Positions 11,873 to 22,019 of a DNA stretch of 64,000 nt are shown here, one piece after another (positions within the stretch are counted from its first letter, which is position 1; each line of letters opens with the position of its first letter). The DNA lies in contig NHNY01000013.1 of NCBI GenBank assembly GCA_002786065.1, forward strand, positions 310,001 through 374,000, given 5' to 3'. Under the pieces are notes generated by a model. That model was given only the letters and a program-made list of their open reading frames with translations, ran no database searches and was not told the origin of the DNA. Source of the DNA: Microcyclospora pomicola (lineage: Eukaryota; Ascomycota; Dothideomycetes; Capnodiales). The translations under genes were made by a program, and so were the position numbers.

Positions 11873-12487
11873 TCACACAGGTCGCCCTCTTACATGACGT
11901 GCCTTACGGCCGACCACACGGCCCCGACGCCCTTCATAGCTGTTATGAATCTCCCTAAGCAAGAATTTCAACAGGCCTCCGGCATAAGCTTGTACCTTGG
12001 GGAAATAGCGCCCTCCCAGATGCGTGTACTCGGCGAGTTCGTCCTTGGTGCTGAAGATTCGGACACGAGTGCCACTTCTGTTAGCATCCAGCATATCGGC
12101 AATGTTGACATGCGTATTGATGATGGCCTAGAGCCGTTAGCATCGAGCTAGAACGTTCTGGAGCCGCGCAGTCAAGCAGAAGGAACTCACCTCACGCATC
12201 TCATTGATCTCCAGTGGGATTGGATCCAGCTCAAGCAACCTACAGATGCCTTCCCAGGACGTGATGTCTTCAGCGTCCGTCCCGAATCTCTTATTGAACT
12301 CCGTGACCATGGCGACACGAAAGCCCTCATATGCCTCCGTTTGAGCAGCAGGGTAGCTGCCATCGGGGTGCTTTCTCCAGTTGAAATGATTGCATAGACG
12401 ATGGAACTCTTGCGGCGACGAGTTGGAGCGATTGTAGTCGAAGTTGACATAGTTGGCGAAGAAAATATCAATTGCATCCATGGTCAA
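11873..12487 (-). CDS. Conserved fungal protein of unknown function
   Basis: Two exons, 12487-12191 and 12127-11873, encode 183 residues. The 63-nt intron has donor GTGAGT, a GCTAACG branch site and acceptor CTAG, with matching phase. The layout matches a small family common in filamentous ascomycetes: FFxxY-xFDY near the start, EFxRLCxxFxW, a FNxxFGTDxEDI segment, a LCRLLxLDPIP segment, then THVNIADMLD and a terminal GGLLKFLLREI motif. I know no demonstrated function for this family. There is no signal peptide or membrane segment. A good TATA box sits about 90 nt upstream. After FLLREI the last 24 residues are basic and look unconserved, so the true end could differ. A second Met lies two codons after the first. 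Confidence 0.78.
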
Positions 12488-13816
12488 TGTGTTGGTCTTT
12501 GAGTAAGGGGAGTGCGATTGATAGTAGCTTCTGACGGTTGCACAAAGACAAGCGACAGGTCCGGACGAGGATTTCGCTTATATAGACGCTGGGTCACGGA
12601 AGAGTGGAATACATCGGTAGGTTGATGAGCAGTATGAACACATCAGACTGCAACACAAAATCGAGCCATAGCGAAGCTGAGAGATGCTGTTCTATCCTTA
12701 CAGCTCGCTATCAGATGGTAAGTAACTCCGACCCGACTCAAGAAGCGGAAGTCAGTGTACGTTGACTGAACTTTCGACCGACAAACATACAGGCACCTAG
12801 GTAGGTACATTGCAGGATGCAGGTCTGCATCTACGTGGATGGTCTCACGAAGTCGAATGTCGCCCGCGTCTGTTTAGGAGTAGACATGATGGTTCTCTGC
12901 AGTCTGGCCGTCCTCCAGGTCCGGCGTCAAGAGTCTTGTGGCGCATGTGTCAAGACTAGCGAAGCAGTAGCTCAGTCACGGCAGGAGCTCTATAACTGGT
13001 GGATGGAGATTGTTGACACAGGTAGCCGAGAACTGTTGAGCGGAGTTGACAACACAACCACCGACTAGCTTCGCGTATTCCTCAATCAATGATCTCGATC
13101 TCGGACGCAGTGAAAACGATATCAGAGGTATGCGCGACAATGCTCTGAGCGAGAAGACATCTGTGGGATGCTGCTCAACCAGCATGACGTGTGCCGCTAT
13201 CGTTACCTCTGCGACGCGAGCACAAGCCGAACAGTGAGGCTGCAAACACGGGAGACTCGAGGGAGAAGTGGGAATAGGGTCGTTCGGTTTATTTCGCGCT
13301 TGAGTCGAGACCCTGGGTAACAAGATCAGCGGTTTCTGGACCCGTCTGCTGTTGATCGAGCTGATCATGGCAATTCAGCATATGCGGCAGTCGTGTATAC
13401 GCCTTCTTGATTGAGGGGATGACTTCTACAACCTCTTCTGTCCTGGACAAATTCAAGCCATCGAGTCATCGTATCAATGGCTGTCTGACGTATCTTGAAG
13501 ATATCATAGCAAGAACCGTTTTCCATGACTCGTTATACTGACCTGCAGGAAGCTAGCTATAGTCTTGTTCACAATGCGATACTTGGCAAATATCATGCCC
13601 AGCTATGTACCGGGGCCAGGCCCGAAGCAGCTGTAACGATTCGTCCCATTCTTAAACACCAACTTGGGTTTAGCTCAGCTACGACGAGCTGCATGCTGGA
13701 GCTCAAGCTCGTGCAGGTATGCACGAGGCTGAGAGTTGCATGCTTCACCCTGCATTTGAGCAGTTCAGTGGTTGAATGACGAAACCGCTAGCAGGTCATT
13801 ACGAAGACGCCCCAGC
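12488..13816. other. Intergenic between divergent genes, 1.3 kb
   Basis: This separates the minus-strand conserved protein from the plus-strand RNase III-like gene and should hold both promoters. No additional gene is supported. Confidence 0.5.
12577..12584 (-). promoter_or_regulatory. TATA box of the conserved fungal protein gene
   Basis: The minus strand reads TATATAAG, 90 nt upstream of the ATG at 12487. This is a near-consensus TATA box at a plausible distance. Confidence 0.5.
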
Positions 13817-16018
13817 ATGGTGTTGTCGAGTATGGATTCGGTGTTCTGCCTCCGCTTCAACCCATATCTTGGTTCTCCAGACTGTTTCTGTCCAGATAAT
13901 TTGTCGAATATGGAACCATCGCATAGCCGACTGTCGCTGTCAGAGTTCGAACGCGACTTCCCCTACCAATTCAAGGATTGCGGTCTCCTGGTGAGCGCTT
14001 TCATCGCCGGAGACATTGACAATCCCGATAATCGTGAAGGTCATCGATCGTTTGCACAACTTGGTGACACCATGATTCCTGCCGTGATCGCAAGCGAAGG
14101 TTCCTTGCGTGGAATCTCGAGACGTACGTTCGACAGACTCTTAGTGCAACGTCAGCCTACATATTGCCCCAAGCATCCTGACCCATGAGTCCAGAGCGAA
14201 CACAAGAGACCATTTCGTCGTACAGGAGTAAGGCGAAGTGTGGAGAATTGGCTCGATTGCGGAACCTGGATCACATAGTACGAATAAGCGGACGGCAAGC
14301 CTCGATCGGACCCCAGCCCAAGACATTGAAAAACACGCTTGCTGCAATCGTCGGTGCTGTATGGCGGGATTCACAAGACTATCGCGCTCTAGTACGGGTT
14401 ATGGTTTGGCTTGGGTGAGCTTTGTGCAACAACCAGATAACCTTCATCCGAAATCCTGGAGGCTGACAATCATAGGCTTGTCGACCACAATGAGCCTTCG
14501 ACCTCCACAACCAATCAGCTTGTGACAGCACCTTCTCGTGCATCTACTGATCGACAAGTGACACCGGGAAGCGTGAGGTCCACTGATGTGGCGCTAGTCG
14601 ATTTCGATGCATATGTCGACCTAGACATCGCCACCCTAAGATTTTCTCACGAGCTAGCCCCTAGTCTGACCGATCAACAAGTCTCGACTGACGTGGCTGA
14701 GCAGATTGGCGACGAGAGTCTGGGCGTCGTGCTTGATACATCGCAAAGCATGGACAGAATTTCAGCGCCATTTCTAAGTGCTGGGGACATTTCTGATATG
14801 GTAAACACCAACCCCGAGGACACGCTTCTCGTGCATCCAATTTCCGGCATTGCAGACTCGCGTGACTTGATTACCGGATATGATTTTGCAGAACCAGGTC
14901 CCGGTGAAGGGTTGAGCAGCTGGCAAAGTTCTCCTCCACCTAGAAGAGAAGAAGCTTCCAGCTGGAATCAGTTGGCTCCCAATACAGGCGATCATGTATT
15001 GTGTTCCAACTCAGTCCTTCCTGTGAGCCAACCAGAGAAGCATAAAGACACGACTCGACCACGTAAGATCAGGCGTACAACGCGAATCAACCATATGCAA
15101 GACAACAGTCTCATGTTTCAAGCATTCCTAATGCTCGAGAGACAGAAGCTCTCACACCAAGACGCAGAGTGTACTCGGCACTGTACTCGTATTCTCAGTC
15201 TGAAGAATGCTTTGAAGCAGTCGAGAATCCCAAATCAGAAGAGTCTCGCTAAAATGGCAATGAGCTTCGGGAATGCCTCGGCAATGAAACTCCTGAAGCA
15301 CGCCATTGCGGGTGCGCGATCTTTTTCAGTTCAGTCATTTCCTATGTTGTGGGAGATGTCAGTGGAGCAGCGTCTAAAAGCAATCCACCGTTTGGACGTT
15401 GCCACGGCTGCCTTCCGCTTTGTCCGATGGCTGCAGATATTCATGTTATATGAAGAAGCTACAAAGGAGATAGGCGGCCAGGATTCGAATGGATTCGTCA
15501 TGGTGTCGGGCACAGGCTACGGTCAGGCAGCGCAGGGCAACCCCAGGCATCTCGAGCAGAACGCTGTCGCCTTACGCATGAGCGGCCACTCGGTGGGAAC
15601 ACTTACCCCTGATGAGAAGCGGTCGCTCACGAAACTTCGCCGTATCGGGAAGCGACTACAGCGAATGGTCTCTCAGTGGGGTTTAGGCGTGCTCGCTTTG
15701 ATGGACCATAATTTCTCAGACGTCCTGTAAGTTGACCAGCAAATGCTATGCAACCTTCAGGGCAACGCTAATGTTTCTGGTCCCAGCGTTATGACACTGA
15801 ATGATAGCCAATTTGATAAGTTCGTGGGGATTCTAAATCATATCCAAGGGCCCTCGATTCGTATCCTTAGTAATGCCGCCGCTCGTGCCATACCGTTGTT
15901 TTGGGATGGCGTGGGGGTACCGTCTAGATTCCGAATCGAGGCGATGGATGATATTGCGCTCGAACATCTGCCGTGGCTTTCACCAGCCATGGAAGCTCTC
16001 TTTGTAGCAGTAGATTGA
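13817..16018 (+). CDS. RNase III-domain protein, catalytically degenerate
   Basis: Four exons fit by phase: 13817-14123, 14195-14414, 14476-15726 and 15787-16018, giving 669 residues. Each intron has a usable donor (GTACGT, GTGAGC, GTAAGT) and a branch site (CTGAC, CTGAC, CTAAT) before AG. The start is uncertain; Met codons at 13832 and 13910 are alternatives. Residues 48-170 look like an RNase III fold: FPYQFKDCGLLVSAF, an LGDT helix at 82-85, RNLDHIV, and a GAVWRD segment near 156-161. Of the four metal-binding acidic residues, only the Asp of LGD (D84) remains. The partner Glu is A80, and the second pair aligns with N149 and A152. No double-stranded RNA-binding domain is visible. The remaining 500 residues have no recognisable domain. 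It may be a non-catalytic RNA-binding relic or a diverging paralog. Confidence 0.68.
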
Positions 16019-16958
16019 TCTGCTTGCGGTGTCATCACAATCTTGCGTCGGAGATCGATAGTCTGCCCAGCACCCGGATATAATGGCCGGAGAGATCACG
16101 GCTCTCAAAGCTGGCGCAAGTTTATGTGACGCACAACTCAAAGTTCTTCTTGTTTTCATGGACCAGGGGCGTTTGTCCAAGTTACACAGTAATCTCAAGC
16201 TTGTTGACACCAAGGGGAATCGTCTTAGCACGGGAACAGACAATGGTGATCTCGAGTCGTACTTCTTGGCGATTGCTGTCACTTCCTCCGCGCGAGAAGA
16301 GATTACGGTATCATCAACAGGCAAATGTGGAACATATTCCAGCTGTCCACGCGGGGCTACTGGACTGTCCACGCGGAGCTATATTCTCGATCAGCAAAAG
16401 CATTCATCGCAGGAGGGTCCTGCTGGTGAAACGATCGTGCAGGTGATGAGATGAGCGGTAGAACGACTTGCATACTGACGAGATCTTAGCGCTCGCTGCA
16501 CCTACGTGACTGCTAAGCGGGAAGTCGAGTGCCGGACACAGCAACCGAAAGACATGGATGCGTTTGCTTCCTTCAGCACTTGTGGCTGGTCGAAGGCACC
16601 ACAACAGACTTGTATTTGTGTAGGACGGGAGTATACACAAATCGGGGGACCAATTTTTCCAATCTGAATTACGGCTTGCGGGAGTCATGATTGATCAGCA
16701 ACGGCTAGTGTACATCTATTTCTTGATGTCGATTTCATGCGAACATAGATATATGTAGGCTGCTTGTTATTATTATTGAGACTTTGAACTGAGGAGAGCT
16801 CGTGTTCACTCTTTGCTGTCCTTTTCAAAAACAATACAGCAAGACTTTTGACCATGTTCAATACGCTTCTAGCAGACGACGAAGCAAAAACACGCCCTTC
16901 AACAGATACAGTAGATATTGTACAAAGTCATGCTAGATCATCAAAGTCTTTCGACCTC
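16019..16958. other. Intergenic between convergent genes
   Basis: A plus-strand ORF at 16083-16454 has no family match and I do not call it. A 17-nt near-perfect direct repeat (CTGTCCACGCGGGGCTA, one mismatch) occurs at 16343-16359 and 16365-16381. Otherwise nothing is recognised. Confidence 0.45.
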
Positions 16959-17776
16959 CTAGTTGCCTCTCTTTGCATCCTCTTCCGCGTTCTTGGGTAC
17001 ACTAACCATCAATGGCACGGAGACGGCATTGAGTCTGCGGAAAGCCTGTATAGAAGAGATATTGTCAGCACATCGATCGTCAAGCATAAAACCCCTACAC
17101 CTCGCGTGTTCCAACCAGGTCTCCAAGAGAAAGAGATCTCATCCCTCACCATCCAAAGCGACGTGTACCACACGAAACTCCAGCCCCAAAACGCCCATGC
17201 CTCGCCGTAGTGCCACCACGACGCCGGGTGGAACAGACTTACATTCGCGATGCTCCCGTCGGGCAGCTCGTTGTTCCAGCGATCCTCGCATCGTTCGATC
17301 TTGCCTTGTCCATCAAGCCAGATCTTGATCACCGAGTCGATCTTCTTCTCCGCGCCCACGCCCTTGACCACGTAGCGCGTGCTGAGGTTCATCTCGATCG
17401 GGTTGCCGGCGCTCGTAACTTCATGGTTCAGCCGCTCGATCTCCGAGAAGGCCGCCTGCAGCCCATACCACTGCGGCTCGTATTGCGAGCGACCCTTGGC
17501 GACGGTCAATGGGTCAGAGAAGGTGGCATCATCCGCCCACAGCTGCAGCTTTGCGAGCGAAGGTCGGCCGGCGAAGAGATCGAGGACGGAGCCGACGACG
17601 GTCTTTTGCTGGTCGTTCAGCTTGACGTCGACCGCGGACTTGATGTCGGTGTTCTCGATCTTGAGCTCGCCGAACTGTGAAGTGGACGACATGGTGCGGA
17701 AGGGGGCAGTTCGGGCGATTGAGAGTCTGGTTGTGGTAGGGAGTGCAGTGCGGGCTGTTCTTGTGAGTGATTGCAT
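16959..17776 (-). CDS. NTF2/SnoaL-like protein with mitochondrial-type leader
   Basis: Two exons, 17776-17243 and 17045-16959, encode 206 residues. The 197-nt intron has GTAAGT, a GCTGACA branch site and acceptor TACAG, and joins SIAN to AFRRLNAVSVP. That junction restores a C-terminus typical of this fungal family, ending in VPKNAEEDAKRGN. The core (about residues 55-170) matches the NTF2-like cone fold seen in SnoaL-type proteins: LFAGRPSLAKLQLWADDATFSDP, then RYVVKGVG and WLDGQGKIERCEDRW. The first 28 residues are rich in Arg, Thr and Ala with no acidic residue and precede an internal Met (MSSTSQFG), which suggests import into mitochondria. No enzymatic role is known to me for these fungal members. 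Reading through the intron would give an unrelated tail of about 75 residues. Confidence 0.82.
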
Positions 17777-18298
17777 TTAAAGTGGAAAATTCCGAAATGA
17801 AGTTGAAGAAAGCTTGAGGATTGAATGGTATAGATTGCCTTGCTATGTACTGTACATGTATGTTCCGCTTGGACATTTGATCATAGTATTGCCTTCGAGC
17901 TGTCTGCATTGGTGAAGTCGATGACGTCCCGCGCGCTTTCAACGCGTCAGGGTGAGCTCAGATGTCCGCCGCCTCTCCGTTACGAGACGATCATCCACCA
18001 CGACATCAGGGGTCGCTCATGCACGAATCCTACCACTCGGAGTGTCGGGGTATACTTTGCGCCGTGATATACTGATGGAAGTGTTCCTGGCGGGAGTGGT
18101 CGGAATGTCGCCGGCATTGATCAAGACGATGCCTGGGGTTTAGAACTACAGTTTCTCAGGCTGGCGAGAACATTGAAGAGACGCAAATATCAAGGAGCAC
18201 AACACGAATGCTTCAATAAACGTGCAAAGAGCTAGATTGATGCTCTCGATGACTGCCATTATGTTGAGATCTCTATACATCGCTCTCGCGCTGAGAAT
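17777..18298. other. Intergenic, 0.5 kb
   Basis: No gene seen. It lies upstream of the NTF2-like gene and downstream of the deaminase gene, both on the minus strand. Confidence 0.5.
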
Positions 18299-18838
18299 CT
18301 AACCTTCGCTGTGCCCAGCGGTAGACACCTTCAGAATTTCCGCCTCCATTCCAGGCACCGGCACAACCTCAATTCCCGCCTCCTTGAGCTTCTTCTGTCC
18401 ACTGCCTTCATTCGCGCCCACGAACGTTTCAGGTTCGATGACGCCCACGTACACCCGTTCGATGGCCTGTTGCCCGCTGGCTCTCTTCAGGCTGAGAATG
18501 CGATCCACGCAGGTCATGTTCCCCGCCGAGCGTTTGTTGCAAGGCTCCATGGTTGTATACAGTACGGAATGCTCAGGCAGATGCCGGCCCAGCTCCTCCC
18601 AGCTACAGCCATACGATGCCGCCAGCTTGAGGAAACAACTCTGCTCGGCATGGGTATTGCCTGGGCATTCGAGAGTGTAGCCTGTTACGAGCACTTCTCC
18701 ATTGGCCACGATGCAAGCTCCGACGCAGAAGTTCGTGGGCTTCGGCGGGCTCTTGCGTGCTTCTGCGAGCGCCATCTGCATGAAGTGGGTTTGATTTCCT
18801 GCTTCAGCCATGGTATGATGTTGAAAATTGTCTTCCAC
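18299..18838 (-). CDS. CMP/dCMP-type deaminase (riboflavin-pathway DRAP-deaminase-like)
   Basis: A single exon of 179 residues (170 from the second Met at 18811). The zinc-dependent deaminase signature is complete: HAEQ, with the catalytic Glu, and TMEPCNKRSAGNMTCVDRI, with the paired Cys ligands and the RxxG spacing found in pyrimidine-deaminase-type riboflavin enzymes. After it, a RVYVGVIEPETFVGANEG segment and a KLKEAGIEVV turn match fungal proteins related to the deaminase half of Rib2. The reaction is probably deamination of a pyrimidine nucleotide or a riboflavin intermediate. It lacks the pseudouridine-synthase domain of yeast Rib2, so pathway membership is inferred. It shares a 201-bp divergent promoter with the J-protein gene. 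Confidence 0.85.
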   Translation of the reverse strand: MEDNFQHHTMAEAGNQTHFMQMALAEARKSPPKPTNFCVGACIVANGEVLVTGYTLECPGNTHAEQSCFLKLAASYGCSWEELGRHLPEHSVLYTTMEPCNKRSAGNMTCVDRILSLKRASGQQAIERVYVGVIEPETFVGANEGSGQKKLKEAGIEVVPVPGMEAEILKVSTAGHSEG

Positions 18839-19039
18839 TCATTCTGTATCCAGTACATGTAGAGATGTCATTCGTTCTGCTAAGTATGACATCGCTGTTC
18901 GCTGCGCGGCTTCACTTCCGCATTGTCGCGTCTCCAGGCGCGTCCACTCCAGGGCACTCCACGAAAACCACTTTAGAGGTCGCAAGCAATTTGTCACTGT
19001 TGCTACTGCACAAACACCGACACTTCTCTGACAAGCAAC
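18839..19039. promoter_or_regulatory. Divergent promoter, deaminase and J-protein genes
   Basis: Only 201 bp separate the start codons of the minus-strand deaminase gene (18838) and the plus-strand J-protein gene (19040). Both promoters must share this space. No clear TATA box is visible. Confidence 0.5.
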
Positions 19040-20017
19040 ATGGACGACGAGTACGAGCAGCACTTCAACGAAGTCCCCACCTCAATTGACCCATACGATG
19101 TACTCGGCCTTGATCGGGAGGCCTCACAACAAAGAGTCAAGTCTGCCTACCACAAAGCAGCATTGAAGAACCACCCGGACAAAGTGTCGCCGGAAGACAA
19201 AGATGCAGCACATGTCAAGTTCCAGCAGATCGCCTTCGCCTATGCCATCCTGTCCGATCCCCGCCGGCGCGAAGTGTACGATCGCACCGGTCGAACCGAA
19301 GACTCGATGGACCTCGACGATGACGCCTTTGACTGGGTGGAGTTCTACCGAACGCAGTACTTCGAGACCGTAACGACGGAAAAGATCGAGAAATTCGCGG
19401 ACGAGTACAAGGGGAGTGAGGAGGAACGAGGCCATGTGCTGCAGTACTACGAGCAAGTGCAGGGTGACATGCGAAAGCTGTACAAGTATGTCATGCTGAG
19501 CGATGTCTTGATTGATGAGGATCGGTTTCGGAGCATCATCCAGAAGGCGATCGAGGATGGAGAAGTGGAGGACTACCCGAAGTTTTCGCAAGAGACGGAA
19601 AAGCAACGGGCGAGCCGGATCACCGAGGCGAGGAAGAAACGCCAACGGGAGGAGAAAGAGGCGGCCAAGGCGAAACTGGAGCTTGAGAAGGCTGATGCGA
19701 AGAGCAAGAAGAATGGCAAAGCGAAGAAAGGGACAGACTCGATGTCGGACCTCGCTGCGCTGATAGGGGCCCGGCAGCAAGATCGTGCAAGCCACGCGAA
19801 CGCTTTTTTCTCGCGGTTGGAAGAAAAATATGGGGCGGACGAGGACGAGGACGAAGATGAGGAGGTCGAAATCAGTCACAAGAAGAAGGCGAGCAAGAAG
19901 AAGAGACCAATGGAGGAGCCGCCGGAGGAGATGTTCGAGGCGAACCGCAAACGGGGGAAGACGAGTGATGATGTTCGAGGGAGTTCGAAGCGGAAAGGGG
20001 TGAGAAGCAAAGAGTAA
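19040..20017 (+). CDS. DNAJC9-like J-domain protein
   Basis: Intronless, 325 residues. The J-domain covers about residues 17-85: DPYDVLGL, helix II with KSAYHKAALKNHPDK, including the HPD triad that stimulates Hsp70, and YAILSDPRRREVYDRTG. The next segment (DWVEFYRTQYFETVTTEKI, then EYKGSEEE and a KLYKYVMLSDVLIDEDRF helix) is characteristic of the DNAJC9 branch. DNAJC9 in animals is a histone H3-H4 co-chaperone that recruits Hsp70. The C-terminal half has long charged helices, an acidic run (ADEDEDEDEE) and basic clusters fit for nuclear import. Nuclear location is therefore likely. It converges with the citrate carrier gene 354 bp away. Confidence 0.92.
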   Translation: MDDEYEQHFNEVPTSIDPYDVLGLDREASQQRVKSAYHKAALKNHPDKVSPEDKDAAHVKFQQIAFAYAILSDPRRREVYDRTGRTEDSMDLDDDAFDWVEFYRTQYFETVTTEKIEKFADEYKGSEEERGHVLQYYEQVQGDMRKLYKYVMLSDVLIDEDRFRSIIQKAIEDGEVEDYPKFSQETEKQRASRITEARKKRQREEKEAAKAKLELEKADAKSKKNGKAKKGTDSMSDLAALIGARQQDRASHANAFFSRLEEKYGADEDEDEDEEVEISHKKKASKKKRPMEEPPEEMFEANRKRGKTSDDVRGSSKRKGVRSKE

Positions 20018-20371
20018 AGACTTTGCGCGTGTCTTGGGTGAGAAACTTCTTTCGGCTGGGTTGTTGTGCGTTGGGCTAGTGCGGTATCGACCACATAGGT
20101 AGTTCGCAACATCTCCTGCTCCAGTACACGGTACTTGCGTACCAGCACGTATACACTGCTTGCTGAGACTTCTGTATAAGACTTCATTCGTGATCCAATG
20201 ATGATGCGCCAAAGCTGTGTATCAACGATCTGACATTTATGCTATAACATGCCAGGTATCTATCATGCAAGCGGGAGAAGCACCAGAGATGGAAATCTCG
20301 ATATCTGGCTGCTTCGTGCAAATGCTCATGCTCTCAACTCTACTGTGCCAACTTCCATCTAGCCCACATGT
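20018..20371. other. Convergent 3' region
   Basis: Between the ends of the J-protein and citrate carrier genes. It should contain both 3' untranslated regions. Nothing else is seen. Confidence 0.5.
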
Positions 20372-21361
20372 TTAATCTTGCGTCACGCCAAACATCGGGT
20401 TCAACAGCGCCGCCACCCACTCGTAACTCGTGAACAGAATGCCGCCAGAGAACACCGTCCGGCCCAGGCGCATGGTAGTACCCTTCCAGAACCCCGTGAC
20501 GCCGTAATCAGCCATGATGCTGCGGAAGGCCTCGACGGTGCTCGCGCCACGGGCGCTCTGGCAGCGCGTCTTGATCGTGTCGAAGGGCTGCGTGGTGAGC
20601 GTGGTGACGATGCCCGCGACGCTGCCGTTGGCGAAGTTGGTCAGCGTCGTCTGCGCGATGTGGTGCTTGCGCTCGTAGTCCTTGAGGATGTTGTACGTGC
20701 CCATGCGGAAGGCCGTCGCGCCCGCCTGCTTGAGCGTCGTGCCGGCGAAGCCGCGGTAGAGGCCCAGAAAGCCATCCTCCTTCAGCACCGTCCGGATGCA
20801 GTGCGTCATGCTCTGGTAGCGCTTCTCGTGACGGGCGTCGTCGATTAGCGCCGTCTTGATGCGTTCGGTGGGCGTCACGGCGAAGATCGACGCCACGACA
20901 CCGCTCAGCATGCCCGCGGTCAGGCTGCGGAGGGGTGTCAAGGTGCCCGTCTCGGGATCCTTGAAGGAGTTCTTGATCGTGTCGAAGGAGAGGAAGCGGA
21001 TCCCGTCCTTGCCCACCGACCCGATCACCAGCGTCGAGCAGCCCTTGTAGAGCGCCGCCAGACCTTCTGTCCTGTAGACATTGGCGACGACCTTGAACGG
21101 GTTCTTGGGCACTGGTTGGCCTTTTTCCTGCCGGAGTTGAACTCGCGTTTTGGCGAACTCAAACGGATACTGAGATTGTCATTAGCTTTGAAGGACGTAC
21201 TTGTTGATGTGGTGAGTGTTGACAGTACTGTCGAGAAGCCCTCGATTGCTCCTGCTGCGCCTCCAGCCAGGAGCGATACTATCGCCGGAGTTGATGGATC
21301 CTGTTGCTCTCCGTCAGCCTTATGATTGTCGAATGTCTGCAGGACATCTCACATGATTCAT
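20372..21361 (-). CDS. CTP1: Mitochondrial citrate/tricarboxylate carrier
   Basis: Three exons by phase and signals: 21361-21353 (only Met-Asn-His), 21300-21229 and 21169-20372, giving 292 residues, the usual size for the family. Intron 1 is 52 nt (GTGAGA, CTGAC, ACAG). Intron 2 is 59 nt (GTACTG, CTAATG, CTCAG). Three carrier repeats are present, each with a Px[DE]xx[KR] signature: YPFEFAKTR, VTPTERIKTALIDD and TQPFDTIKTR. The TERIKTALIDD stretch and IRFLSFDTIKN are typical of citrate carriers. The protein exchanges citrate for malate across the inner mitochondrial membrane, supplying cytosolic acetyl-CoA. The 9-nt first coding exon is inferred, because the continuous reading frame has a stop just upstream and no other Met. 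Confidence 0.9.
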
Positions 21362-22019
21362 CTCTCAATCGCTCTGCGCGACGGGAAAAGCACAGCGGCG
21401 ATGTGCGTGTGGTGTGATCTGGAAATGGGCTTCTTTTGCGTGTGCTTTCCTACGGCCGTGGTGACCGCCGGGACAATTCGGGGCTCACCCGAGGTCAGTG
21501 AGACGCGCTGTTCTCAGCAACGCTGCATGGCGCATAACTTTGACATGCCGCTAACTTAGGTGGACGGGAATAAAATCGAACATCACCAGGAGGATCTACA
21601 TTGAGATCAAATGCTTATGGCCGAAGGGAGAATTATATAGAACGCGCATGGAACACGAGCATCTCCACTCCATTAAAGCATTTCACGGTCTCAGGTTGTC
21701 CTGTGGATGAGTGAGAGGGACCTGCTTGCTGTTCTCAACACATGTGTCAATGTTTAGCAACATGAACCTTGCACAAGACGTGTAGCAGCTCCAGTATACC
21801 ACGACCAGATCGGATGATTCCTCGGAAGCGCAGTAACGACGTTCCTGGACCAGTAGCAAGATGTAACAGGATCCTTCGGCCGGAGTAGAACTCATGAATG
21901 ACACAAACATCTGGTGTATTATACGAAATTAAACCGCGCCTGCTAATCTGATATGGGAACCTTTCGTAAGGTACCATCAATATTTCACTGCACTCGTTGT
22001 CTCATTGCTTCGTATGCGA
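21362..22019. other. Intergenic, 0.66 kb
   Basis: Upstream of the citrate carrier and downstream of the MDR gene. Short ORFs only; no gene recognised. Confidence 0.5.

Noticed and set aside
16083-16454. 123-codon plus-strand ORF beginning MAGEITALK
   Set aside because: Just downstream of the RNase III-like gene with no domain, and it includes the 17-nt direct repeat; support is too weak to call it.
19124-20212. 362-codon minus-strand ORF
   Set aside because: Antisense shadow of the J-domain protein gene, which has clear domain content on the plus strand.
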